Shown piece by piece: positions 11,718 through 22,900 of a stretch of 64,000 nt of DNA. Below the pieces are notes generated by a model that was not told where the DNA came from, did no database searches, and saw nothing but the letters and a program-made list of their open reading frames with translations. Source of the stretch: Ignelater luminosus (Eukaryota > Arthropoda > Insecta > Coleoptera > Elateridae); the NCBI GenBank assembly GCA_011009095.1, contig VTPC01000478.1, positions 83,495 to 147,494 on the forward strand. The letters run 5' to 3'. Every line of letters starts with the position of its first letter. The first letter of the stretch is position 1. Made by a program: the position numbers and the translations under genes.

Positions 11718-13336
11718 ACCATTGTGCAGCGTGGACGTTCTCTACTCAGTGATGAATTTGGTGAGGGTCGTCCATGCACATCTTTTGTTGCCACCAACGT
11801 TGATGCTGTGCGTGAAAGGATTGCAATACACACGATTTTACACGATCATCTAAACGTACGTAAGCTTTGCAGTCTCTGGCTTCCACATAATCTGAGTGAA
11901 GCTCAAAAGAAGAATCTTGTGAATTGGTGCAAAGAAATGCTGAAGAATTTCAACAGAGGTCACTCAAACTTAGTGTACGATGTTCTTACTGGTGACGAAA
12001 ATTGGATCTAGTCATACGTGCCGGAAACTAGACAACAATGCACTGTTTGGATGTTTCGAGGTCAGTCGAAACCCAGAAAAGTTGTTCTTTCACGCAGTGT
12101 TGCAAAGCAAATGATTGCTTATTTCTTCCGTATTTCTGAACATGCAACCATAGCTTTAGGGGATCGAAGAACGGTGAACGCTGATTAGTACACAACAATT
12201 TGTTTGCCGGAAGTCATGGGTGAAATCAGAAAAAACCATCCCAATGCATCTACCCGCACAGCTTCACAAACGGTCGACTTTCTAGTCAGCGAAAAAGTGA
12301 AATTGATGTTGCATTGTCCTTATTCGCCTTATCTAACACTAAATGACTCCTTTCTGTTCCCGACAATCAAAAACAAAATGCGCGGCATTTAGGCAACTGG
12401 TTTCTGAGGTAACAGCCTTAGATTGGAAAAATTGCTTTGAAAATCAGTTTGAGCGTATGCAAAATAGGGACTAGAACCCTTTTGAAATAAGGGTTACGGT
12501 TCCGGTTTCGATTCTGTGTGGTTTAAAAATAAAGGTTTCGTTTCTGGTTCCAGAATTTTTTTGGGTTCCATAAGAGTTCAAATAAAAAACATGTTTAATT
12601 GCAAAACTAAAGTTTTGAAACTCTTTTGGCATATATTAAGACAGATTATTATACATTGGATAATCAAGATTACATAATTCAAATTTTTGTTGCAACAGTC
12701 ACTAATTTCAACGTTAGGTGCAATTTGTAAATAGGATAATCATAGTCTAATTTATTATTTTCAAAATTTTAGGTTTTTCCTGTTTTGTTTTACAGTTACT
12801 TCCAAACTTGAATTAAGGTATTTTGAATGGAGTGAGACAGTAATACAGAATTAATACCAAGGAAACAATATGTTGCAAAGGGATAAAATGAGACTTTCAA
12901 TAATTATGAAATAAGGTTGTTCCAATAAACATGAAACGGTTGTTACCTTGTTATCTTTGTTTATTCTGCTGGTCAATTAAGTTGTGTGAGGGTAAGGTGT
13001 AACACAAGATGAATCAGTGCACTCGCGCCCAATGTAGGTAAAATAGTACATCATTAAGTAGTGACTACTACACCGTAAATACCAAATAGCAAATTTTATA
13101 AAGGAATAAAACAATGAAAGTCATGGAATCGAAAAGAAGAGGTTCCTACTGCAAATTGTAAGGGTTCCGGTTCCGGTTCTAAATTTGACAATGACCACAA
13201 TAAAGGTTCCGATTCCAGTTCCGGTTCCGTTAAATTCAACCGGTTCCTGTACCGATTCCGGTTTTTTGGGTTCAGGTTCTAGACCCTGGTGCAAAAGTGT
13301 ATTGATGCTAAGGGCAAATATTTTGAAAAACAATGA
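11718..13336 (+). pseudogene. mariner transposase, decayed, split by hAT insertion
   Basis: Reading begins at QRGRSLLSDEFGEGRP (helix-turn-helix to catalytic linker) and runs through ILHDHLNVRKLCSLWLPHNL, SEAQKKNLVNWCKEML, TGDENWI (first catalytic Asp), RRTVNAD-YTTICLPEV, PYSPYLTLNDSFLFP (third Asp retained) and KNKMRG. After the hAT insertion (12465-13288) it ends KCIDAKGKYFEKQ with stop at 13334-13336. Damage: TAG at 12009-12011 where the family has Tyr; TAG at 12186-12188 where it has Trp; loss of several residues before the HHDNA motif, which here reads NHPNA, so the second catalytic Asp is gone; a frameshift after KMRG near 12390. The protein belongs to the DD34D mariner group with the LxRKLCSRWIPHNL motif. 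Not functional. Confidence 0.92.
12465..13288. mobile_element. non-autonomous hAT element with 8-bp target duplication
   Basis: The left end TAGGGACTAGAACC and the right end, CAGGGTCTAGAACC on the minus strand, are imperfect inverted repeats of the hAT form. The flanks are ATGCAAAA (12457-12464) and GTGCAAAA (13289-13296), a 7-of-8 match, as hAT elements make 8-bp duplications. Removing the insert restores the mariner frame across ERMQ and KCIDAKGKYFEKQ, which fixes both boundaries. Both ends carry many copies of GGTTCCGGTTCC-like subterminal repeats, usual binding sites for hAT transposases. The centre is AT-rich with no transposase, so it needed a helper. Confidence 0.88.
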
Positions 13337-13404
13337 AACCATTTACTAAATTGTATCCGTGTTTTTCTTAACTATTTGCAGAAATTTTTCTAGCAAGCGT
13401 CGTG

Positions 13405-14110
13405 TGCAGAGTATCATGGTTATAATTTTCTCAATGTCGATACTTAACTTCAACCTCAGGTGTACCACAAGACTCTGAACTGGGGTCGCTTTTATTTCTT
13501 ATGTTAATTAAGGATGGTGTAAGTGCAATTAATAACTCAGATTATTTAATACAAACAGGTGGGTGTTCTAAAGCTGTTTCTGTTTCTTAAAACTTAAACG
13601 AAGACTGGTGTAAATTACAATAAGATATAAATTCACTAATATGTCAATGGTCATCACAATATAAATAATTGTTTAGTAATCTCTTTTTCTAAAACTCAGT
13701 TTATTTACAATGGAAGGCATAAATTTGATCACAAAAGAAATCGTTAAAGAATCTCAATAAAAGTTAATAATTTAATAATAAATACAAAATGTTTCTGAAA
13801 AGCTAAACCATACGAGACTTTTTGTATAACGCATTAATATGTGAATTTTAATAATTAATTTTGAGTCAGCTTGCTCTGGTAATAATCCACGTATGTAATA
13901 CTATTTTTAGCCTTTTTGGATAAGGACAAAGGTAGATTATTAAGAATTTTCAGAAGTACTTAGAGGTTTCAAACCTGATCTTTAATTATTAAAAACAAAA
14001 AAAAATTAATAAACTACTTTATGAGAGCATCTTCAGAATTAATGAATCGTGACCTATCATATTTGCTACATTAATCCGGAACATACTATGAAGCGAAAAT
14101 CTTATCTAAT
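13405..14110 (+). mobile_element. LINE reverse transcriptase remnant, downstream piece
   Basis: From 13456 the frame reads SGVPQDSELGSLLFLMLIKD, the QGS-LGPLLF block of non-LTR reverse transcriptases, followed by VSAINNSDYLI. The expected YADD box is then replaced by unrelated residues. Further matches are NLNEDWCKLQ, DINSL, QWSSQYK and FSKTQFIYNGRHKFDHK with stops and frame changes, as in Jockey/CR1-like elements. It continues the LINE piece at 7990-8262 on the other side of the mariner. The 3' boundary is uncertain. Confidence 0.65.
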
Positions 14111-16724
14111 CTGCATTAGTTAGCTAGGTGCTAGTACGAATAAAGGCATTATAAATGTATTTACCATTTTTGGTACATAAAGAAGCTTGCTTTATATAGA
14201 TATGCTTTGATGATAATTTTTTTAATAATTTGTTGTTTCAGGAAGTTTTACGGTAAATCCACGATTGATCGCCGTTTCTTTTACATCCTTTAATGATGTA
14301 AATTTATTACGTAGTCGTGCAGTTTGTCAGGTTAATTCAATATTGCATATAAACCAGGAAGGTCAGATTTTACATGTCTTGTCTATGCTTTGTATCGGCA
14401 TTTTAGTAATCAATCATGAAAGTCACTCAAGTTTTACAGAAACAAAAATTTAAAGTATTTCATAGTGGTGAAGCATGAGCGGTTTATCATTATGATTTGC
14501 ACGTTTCTTCTACTAGCGGTAATATTTTGACGAGGGTGAGAATCGCAAATAAAATTTTTATATTAAATTCTTTTTTTTGTATTTAAATTTTTTTGGAGAT
14601 TGCAAGAGAAACAGTTTCCGACTTTTTTTCCTTTGAAAGGATGAATGGAAAATTGTTCATATTACGGTAAGAGTCGCCAAATGTAACAGGATAGCAGAAC
14701 TCCTAACCGAATTTCTGTTCCGGTTCCGTTCAAAGAAGACTTCTTTTAGTAAAATGTATCGGAAGTTGAATAAGGACCTGAGGTTATTGTCGCCTTGCGG
14801 ATTATGCTTTCTGCGTGGGTGACTAGAATATTATTTCGTGATCGTGCTGTTCACACGCTACCAGCAAAATATAATGCCGTATTACAGAAAACAATATAGA
14901 CCGTGTAAGAGAAAAATATATCATTGTGCTTGTATTGTGGTTTTCCCGCTTTGGTGTAATATGTTGGAGCAATATATTTATGCTACTATGTAGAGTATTT
15001 TTCTTAGGGCGGCCAATTTTAAAATTGTTGTGATTCAATTTTAAACTGTGGATACGCACGACATCATTCATTTTAACTTATGAAAACGCCATAAAACATA
15101 CACATTATGATAGCAATAAATATCTGAGATTGCAATATTACATAAAATCTACGTTCATGGAAACTTTTTGCTAACTTTTATGCATCGAATCGGTCTCTTG
15201 CATCCCGGCGGGGAACGACATCATATAAAGTCGCGCGTCATCTGCACAAGCCATTCGCTACTTATTGTTTTGCTAAGTCGTTCACATGGCTTGAATATTC
15301 ATACGCTGTCCGATTCTAGTCTAGGCATTCGTTCAGTGCCCTTGCAAACGGCGTTCTGACCATATGGTGACTTACCATCGACCACTTCCTGTTCTCCCTG
15401 CATTTGCATAACGCCGAGAGTGGTCTAATATTCTACCTTCTTTCTCCATTGAATTTCTCTATAGAAGCAAGCTCTCCTGAGTAATTGCATCGATTTCTGA
15501 ATCGATTATGCATGAACGTGATTGGTATTCATCGGCATTTTCACGCAGTCTATGCAACTTTTGATCTTCTGTGTAATTTCAGTGCAATAAAGTATTTCAA
15601 ATGCCTTGGGGATGCGACGATTGGAACTAAAATTGTTTCGTGAAAATTTAAAAAAGGGAAGCATTAGCATTTGTCGACAGATGCTTTAATTTATTGTCGA
15701 TTTCCGGAGAAACGTTTATAATGTGTTATATTAACAATAAAACTTCACTGATAAAAAATCGAAATTGAAAGGGGGAATTTTCTTTATAGAGCATTTATTG
15801 AAATAGAATCCTGCAGTAGAGGACCACAAATTTATTACTTTACAGTTCACAATATTTCATTTGTGTTTTTATTATTGTCGTGTAGATTTAATATAACAAG
15901 CAATAAAATAAATTATTATAGCTACACACTCACTGTATATTAGCTTGTAAAAGTGTTTAAGATTTATTAAGGTGCTTTGACTTTCTAACCTGAATTTTAA
16001 TCTGTTGATGCAAATTTTAGCACGCAGCTTTTTATAGTCTTGTAAATGATGTTTAAGAGTGAATGAAGATGTAATACAAATTACTACTTTTAAAAGCACA
16101 GAAATACTGGTTCAACCAGTGAAAGAATACACTAAACGCCAAGCACGCCTAAGGTATTTCCCGTTTTAAGATCGGAAGCTTTAAGTAGTATTATGTAATC
16201 TCTACAAGGTTTTAAAAACCCCTAGAATTTTTATATCAATTATTTTTTATTTTAAATAAATTTGAAAGTTTGCAGACCATTCAAGTTATAATTATATTAG
16301 AGAAAGGCATACTGTAGATTAGCCCTAATTAAATTTATTTTATTTGTGTGGAAGCTTTCCAGAAAGATTTATTTCACTTAAAATCGTCGCACCTTAATTT
16401 CTAGTTTACAGAACACAGGCATTCATTTGTTCTAATGCAAATAGTTGAGAAACAGCATATTACAAAACAAACGTACTCTAGTAGACAAGTTTGTGTTTAT
16501 AACATCTTATAGTTAGTTTTGTAGGAAAGACATTTGTCAAGTAAGGTAATTACAATCAAAGGAATATTATCCAGTACATACCCAGTTGTGTAGAAGCCTT
16601 TAGAGCAAACGTAATTCTACTAATCTTATCCATTTTAATAGCTAGTTCAATTTGCATGCTTTGGCGCTACAGATTTGTTGATTTCATGTTTGGCTGTAAA
16701 AATACTTTTTTTGATTTCTATTTT
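14111..16724. other. no recognisable gene; includes a mixed-composition stretch at 15150-15600
   Basis: Open frames at 14265-14453 and 14823-15071 have no recognisable motif. A stretch at 15150-15600 is richer in GC and CpG than its neighbours and contains clustered short palindromes (ATCGAT twice, TGCATGAACG, ATTTGCATAA). It may be a regulatory element but has no direct support. Confidence 0.4.
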
Positions 16725-18535
16725 CGATGTCTTCTTCTTCTTCCTCTCACAAAGGCATATTGCCTGTTCCGTTTCGGTTACCTGGAGGGGATTCTCGGGA
16801 CATTGATTGCCAGCTGTCCTGCCATCTTTTGGTGGTCGTCCGATAGGTTTTTTTACCTTGTCGTTTGTTGTTTCTCATGATTTTGGCTGTTTTATCGTTT
16901 GCCATTCTCGTCACATGTTGGTTTCATCCTCTTCTTCACTTTCTTATCCATCTCACAATGTCGTCTGTTTTACATTGTCTTCTTATATCACTGCTAGTTT
17001 GCCTATCCTATAGTGTGTGTCCGGTAATCGTTTTTAATGTTTTAATCTCGCTGGTTCTTAGAAAGCGTTTTGATTTAGATGTTTTAGCCCTCGTGTCTGC
17101 CCCATATATCATAATAGTTCTAACACAGGTTTTATACAGCCTTGCTTTGCAGCTTATGCTAAGGTTTTTGTTCTCCCATATCGGCTGTTTGAGATGTCTT
17201 GATATGACGGCTGTTTTGTTAACTTGTTGTCTCACTTCCTGTTCTAGATATTCTGAGCTGGTTATTATACATCCTAGATAGTTGAATGTCATGACTCGTT
17301 CGATGATGACATTATTGATCACTAGTTTGCAACGCAGTGGTTCTTTAGCGATTGACATGGATTTCGTCTTTTGTGCCGATATCTTCACGTTGAAGTTTTC
17401 TGCTTGTACGTTGAAGGTGTGTAGCACTCGTTGGAGGTCGTCTTCTGTTTTGGAGATCAGAACTGCATTATCTGGATAGCATATTATTTTCACTTGGTTT
17501 TGTCCCTTTCGAAGTCCTGATCTTGTGTTTTTTACACTGTCGATTATTTGGTCCATTACAGTGTTGAAGAGTATTGGGCTTTGTCGTATACCGGAAGAAA
17601 TGTGAATAACGCGGGTAAGTGTGCTATTAATTCTTATTTGTGTCGTAGTTCTTGTGTTCATATCTTTTATCAGTTCTAAGGCTTTTACAGCATTTAGTTG
17701 CACTATATCAAAAGCTTTAGTGAGGTCTATGAAACAGATATAGGCAGAAGTGTCAAATTCTATGGCTTTTTCATCTATCTGTTTTATTACGAACAAGGCA
17801 TCAAGGGTTAATCTGCTTTTTTTCTGAAGCCTTGCTGTTCTTCATTTCTTGGTGCTATTAAACTTATTTCATTTGCTATAATACTAGTTAAGAGTTTCAA
17901 TGAACTACTTATTTAGTAGTGTTATTCTCAGATAGTTGGCAGGATCGGTCCTGTCCTGTCGCTCTTTTTAAAAATTGGTATGATAGTGCTTTTCTTTCAT
18001 TCCTCTGGTATTTTTCCAAGTTTCAATATTATGTTCAAGAGTTTGGTGTATTCGTGAATAACGTATGTTCCGCTAAACTTAATGAGTTCGTTGTGAATTT
18101 TGTTTTCATTCGGTGACTTTCTGTCTTTGAGTTTTCGTGCACCATTTTGCGCTTGTTCCTCTATAATAAATAGTTTTTCTCTCTGTTCGTGTTGTGCTTG
18201 TTCTCTAGTTCTTGCTTTTCTGTACCTGCGTAGAACTCTTGGAAGAATTTTGTCCATGTTTCTTCTGAGATTGTTTTCAGCTGTGTGCTTTCGTTGATTC
18301 CTTTTTTCATCCCTCGTTTCCATATTCTCTTTTGTGCCCCGTACAGATCCATTTCCATTTCGTTGCTTAATCTTTGCCAGTATTCCTCTTTGATTTCTCG
18401 GACTCTTTTGATTATTTCTGGTTTCTATATACTTACGACGATTCTATTCTGTTCCACATTCTTTGTATTTCTTTTTCCTTGGTATTGTTTTTATTTTGGA
18501 AGTGAACGATGGTTTTTTATTTGGCCTGGCACATT

Positions 18536-18935
18536 NNNNNNNNNNNNNNNNNNNNNNNNNNNNNNNNNNNNNNNNNNNNNNNNNNNNNNNNNNNNNNNNN
18601 NNNNNNNNNNNNNNNNNNNNNNNNNNNNNNNNNNNNNNNNNNNNNNNNNNNNNNNNNNNNNNNNNNNNNNNNNNNNNNNNNNNNNNNNNNNNNNNNNNNN
18701 NNNNNNNNNNNNNNNNNNNNNNNNNNNNNNNNNNNNNNNNNNNNNNNNNNNNNNNNNNNNNNNNNNNNNNNNNNNNNNNNNNNNNNNNNNNNNNNNNNNN
18801 NNNNNNNNNNNNNNNNNNNNNNNNNNNNNNNNNNNNNNNNNNNNNNNNNNNNNNNNNNNNNNNNNNNNNNNNNNNNNNNNNNNNNNNNNNNNNNNNNNNN
18901 NNNNNNNNNNNNNNNNNNNNNNNNNNNNNNNNNNN
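18536..18935. other. assembly gap (400 N)
   Basis: A run of exactly 400 undetermined bases inside the LINE between its endonuclease and reverse-transcriptase parts. Confidence 0.99.
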
Positions 18936-19316
18936 TTGATCTATTTCCTCGGTTGTCACAGAATTGATATTTGTGTTAATGCTTGTGCGAAAAGTAAGTA
19001 TTATTTATTCTAAGTTCATTATGTGCACAGAATTCCACTAGTATTTAATCATTTCTGTTTGGGATTGCTGTCATTCTTATTTTTCCCAAAATTAACATGT
19101 GATCGGTTCCTATGGTTGCAGAGATGATAGCTTTGACGTCCACTATTTGGTGAGGCATAATGCGCCTGTTTGTAATGATGTAATCTATAGTTGATTTATT
19201 TCTTCGGTTGTCACAGAATTGATATGTTTTGTTGATGCTTGTGCGGAAAGTAAGTATTATTTATTCTAAGTTTATTATGTGCACAGAATTCCTCTAGTAT
19301 TTCATCATTTCTGTTG
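18936..19316. repeat. direct duplication of about 125 bp within the LINE endonuclease
   Basis: 18936-19061 and 19191-19316 are near copies. Both begin TTGAT-TATTTC-TCGGTTGT, run through CACAGAATTGATAT and AGTAAGTATTATTTATTCTA, and end AT-ATTTCTG. They are about 255 bp apart start to start, and the first begins directly at the gap edge. In an intact LINE this endonuclease segment occurs once. Either a real partial tandem duplication or two allelic or repeat copies joined across the gap. Confidence 0.85.
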
Positions 19317-19960
19317 ATTACTTCTTCATTGTATTTTTGTTTTACTCTGTCTATCACTTCCTGTTCTATCTTGCATTAAGGTCTCCAAGTAAGATGAGTT
19401 TTTCTTCTTGAGGTATCTTATCTGTTTCGGACTGTAGAGTATCATTAAAATTGTTTACCGTCTGTTTTGCTTTGCTTATGTCTGGGGCATTTCTCGAAGT
19501 TTAGTGTTACTTTTATGATCTTGTCGTTTACATAGCCTATGTTACCAATATTTTGTTCGTATTTCTGGTGTTTTATTATTCTGGTACTGCTTTCTCATTT
19601 TCAGCAACCTCGCAGTAGACAAGGATCTAATTATCTAGTTTTGTGATACCGCCACCTTTTTTCTTAGTCTCTGAGATAGTGCAGATATCTATATTGTGTT
19701 CTTTCATTTCCAAAATAATTTCATGTTTTTTTGCGTAGAGTCATTTGATGTTCCAGCATGCAATTCTTAATTCGTGTCGTTTCCAGTAAAATTTTAACCT
19801 TGTTCGCGCTTAGGTCTTTTGCCGTTGTTACCGATTCTTTGAGCAAAATAGTTTTTTTTACCCTAGGCAGGGGGCTAAATTCTCTTTCTTTACCCGAGCT
19901 TGGGACCGGCAGAATTGTAAGCTACTCAATCCATCCACAACTGCCCCAGGCGGAGTATAA

Positions 19961-22900
19961 GTTTCGTTATATGCTTGAGAATTTGTTTTTCTTATGGACA
20001 GTGATCAGCAATAAATAACGTATAATTATTTTTGTACTTACACCAACAAAAAGTTTTTGGTCATTAAGCAACATAACCTGTTTGAAGGAAACTCACCGCC
20101 ACAGATCGTGTTTTATAATATTTTATTTATTTTAGGTTTAACAATTGCTGATCGTTTTTTTTACAAGTAGGCAAACGATGAGTTTGAGCGATAGCGGTCG
20201 TCTTTCTAAGCAGTAAGTGTGCTGAACTTGACTTGACTTGTAATACGGATGAACCGGCCTATTTTGCACTGTGCTAGGAACTTGTTTTTTCGAGAAAACT
20301 GCAAAAGAACGAATAGTTAATTTTACATACAGGCATTTGACTATATCTTTGAAATGTTTGATTAATTTTAAAATCGAAATGATAGCATTTGTTGAAGGAT
20401 TTTCCTCGACTTCAGGTTGGTAGTGGATGAACTTTATCTCATAGAATGGTGATAGTTGTGCAACACTGGTAGACTTTTTAGAGAAATGCAAATAAAAACT
20501 GATACAATTATTTTTTTTCAAAATCGTTTAATGGTAGTTGAATTCTAATTGTTACTCAAAATAATTAGCAGTTACCTTTTAAGAATTTTGTAAAATTCTT
20601 GATTACTATGCTTATATATTTGATAACTTCTTTTTTCTTCTAAGCTTTCAACAAGTTTAAAGCACAGATTTATTAGCAAATGTTATCATAACCAATAAAA
20701 TACTAAAAGTGCATCATTTGATATCAGAATAGGACAGTTTAATCAAAGAATTGTGTAGTTATCCGTGGCATTGTTTACTTGAATGTCATACATTAAAATA
20801 AAAACGTAAAATACACGAATTTTCATTAAACTTTTGTTATAACGAGTGTCCAAAAAGTCCCGTAATCGAGTCATCCTTGAAACGGAAAACATATTATGTC
20901 TGTTATTATGTTACGAACGGTAAACTGACGTTAATGTTAATCACCTGTCAAAGTTTACGTCTACTTATATTAGACATATGTTTTCCGTTTCAAGGATAAC
21001 TCGATTACTTTTTGAACACTCATTACAAAATTATTAATTCCGTATTCAGAAATAAAGACTATTAAAACTAAAAATGGACTGTTTGACAACACTGTTGTAT
21101 ATCAATCTATGCTTTGAACTAATTGTGATTTTTTCTATATACATGGTCGTCAAAAAAAACAAGAAATTCAAATAATGTTTCTTTTAACGTTCGCATAGTT
21201 CTTCTAGGAGCCTTTTATATTTTCCGGGAATTAATAAAAAGATTTAGTGCAGGAACATTGCACATGGACACGATCTTGATTTTTCGAATAGCAGCACGCT
21301 CTTTTATCATTCGTTATTGGAAAGTTTATTTTTCTCTTTCTAAATCTTAAGAATAGCAGTTTTACGAAAAATTAGTTTTTGAATATCAGTTTCTATTATA
21401 TAACTCTAATTTTCTTTAATCAGTTTTTCTAATTTGTAAAAGTTTGGAAAATATAATACAGTGCGATTTTAAAACTATAACATCTTTTTTAAAATTAAAT
21501 TTCGCAATTACAGTTGATTTTCTTTACATAATACAGTAGAGTCTTTCTTAGCGAATTTTGCATAATGTGGATTTGAATCGTATAGCAACCACAGAATTTA
21601 ATCAGCTATATATTCTTCACTGCTGATATTAGAAAGACTGAATTACAGAAGACTTGTATTTTGTCATTTTGTTATCGAACTGGGTAATATCGTTCTCCTT
21701 TCGTTAATTAGTCCCTTCTAACTAATCTGTTATTTATTGATGTGTAATTGAGCGCGTATATCTTACCTGGACGTTGAGCTTAAGTTACCCTTTGGAATTC
21801 AATGATCTGAAAATGAACGGCAGCAGAAGTTAATAGTGAAATATAATACTAGCCAAATCGAAACTTAAAACGGTAACTAACAGACAGCAAAATATAAAAT
21901 CTGTTGCGGTTTAGTTTACCATTCTAATGTCAGCGTTTGTCTCAACGCCCTAAAATGCATATCGATGAGAGCTCCTTTTGCACGCCTCTGAAGTATTTAC
22001 CGTGGTTGGCATTAAATGGTTGTAACAAGCACCGAAGCCTTTAGGAAATGCACTTTAAAATATTGTACACTTATTCGAAAGAATAAAAATTCTGTTGGTG
22101 TTGTGAAAAGATACAAGAAGTGATATCTAAGTGTCTTTGAAAATATTTTCTGAAACAAGAAATAAGTAAAATCTAAACCAGAGCATCATCGGTTAAAAGT
22201 TTGTATTTAGAGGTGTGGCTCAATGAAATAAACTGCAAGTTGGAAAACTAATAGCTGTTTATAACAAAGAATTTTTATGTTTTGAAATGTTATAATAATC
22301 GAATTATATTTTATTGCTTTTTTCTTCCTTTTTTATGATAACGCATAAACGTATACAGAAATAAAAAAAGAACCATAACAACGAGAATCAACCACGTCTA
22401 TTGCAATAGATTGAAATTGAAATTCCTACTGTGCAATTGCTCGAGTCCACAGTTTCGAATTGTGGTTACATACTATCAGATAGGAAAAACGCACGTTCGT
22501 ATGTCGTTGGACAGCTAGGATTTACTGAAGTAAATTACTTGTTTTCTTAATTTAATTTGTTTAGTTTCTTTTAGTTCTGTTTATTGTAATAAGTCTTACA
22601 AAAACATTTCCTGTTTTTTTAGGAATTCAATTCAAATTTTTAATCTTTTTTTCACAGCAATGTCTTCATTACTATGTAATTACATTTTTAACAATTTCCT
22701 CGCTAACAGTTAATACGAAGACTAATAATGATATCCTTTTAGAGGTAGTTGTACTTTCTAAGAATATTATAAAGCTCAAGATAACTTAATCTAATATACC
22801 CTGTCAAGTAAAGGGGATAAAATCTTGAAGGAAAAGTTAAGGCAAAGTTTTGTAAAAATTATTTTTCAAAGTTTGACATTTAGTTACCCTTTTAGATTTA

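Larger units (their letters stand above)
8265..13402 (+). mobile_element. mariner element with both terminal repeats, carrying nested insertions
   Basis: Left end CGAGGCTTGCTGGAAAAATT (from 8265) is the inverted match of the right end, which reads CGACGCTTGCTAGAAAAATT on the minus strand (13402 leftwards). The match runs about 26 bp with two differences. The left flank is TA (8263-8264); the right flank is TG (13403-13404), a decayed TA target duplication. The right end lies 42 bp after a mariner transposase stop codon (13334-13336), as expected for this family. A mariner is normally about 1.3 kb. The excess is explained by a Transib gene (minus strand) and an 824-bp hAT element. The transposase N-terminal third is not recognisable and was probably lost around the Transib insertion. 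Confidence 0.78.
16727..19960 (-). mobile_element. APE-type LINE, endonuclease plus reverse transcriptase, decayed and gap-interrupted
   Basis: On the minus strand the endonuclease comes first: EHNIDICTISETKKKGGGIT (about 19740-19660), later STIDYIITNRRIMPHQIVDV and ISATIGTDHMLILGK (about 19210-19085). Then the 400-bp gap, then the reverse transcriptase: IHNELIKFSG, SAYICFIDLTKAFDIV (motif A), SSGIRQSPILFNTVMDQI, ICYPDNAVLISKTEDDL (the YADD box reads YPDN), FNYLGCIITSS and LYKTCVRTIMIYGAD. The tail reads GRPPKRWQDSWQSMSRE and ends in an AAG-type repeat at about 16727-16745. It copies RNA into DNA at a nicked target. Stops and frame changes throughout, and the YPDN box, mean it is dead. Clade not assigned; the layout resembles the common insect endonuclease-reverse transcriptase LINEs. 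Confidence 0.9.

Noticed and set aside
13121-13342. Minus-strand frame with Gly-Thr repeats
   Set aside because: It arises from the GGTTCC subterminal repeats of the hAT element and crosses its boundary.
14695-14735. Isolated TTCCGGTTCCGTTC resembling the hAT subterminal repeats
   Set aside because: Too short and without a matching inverted end nearby to call a second element.
18285-19013. Long frames across the first gap
   Set aside because: They consist mostly of undetermined bases and are not evidence of a gene.
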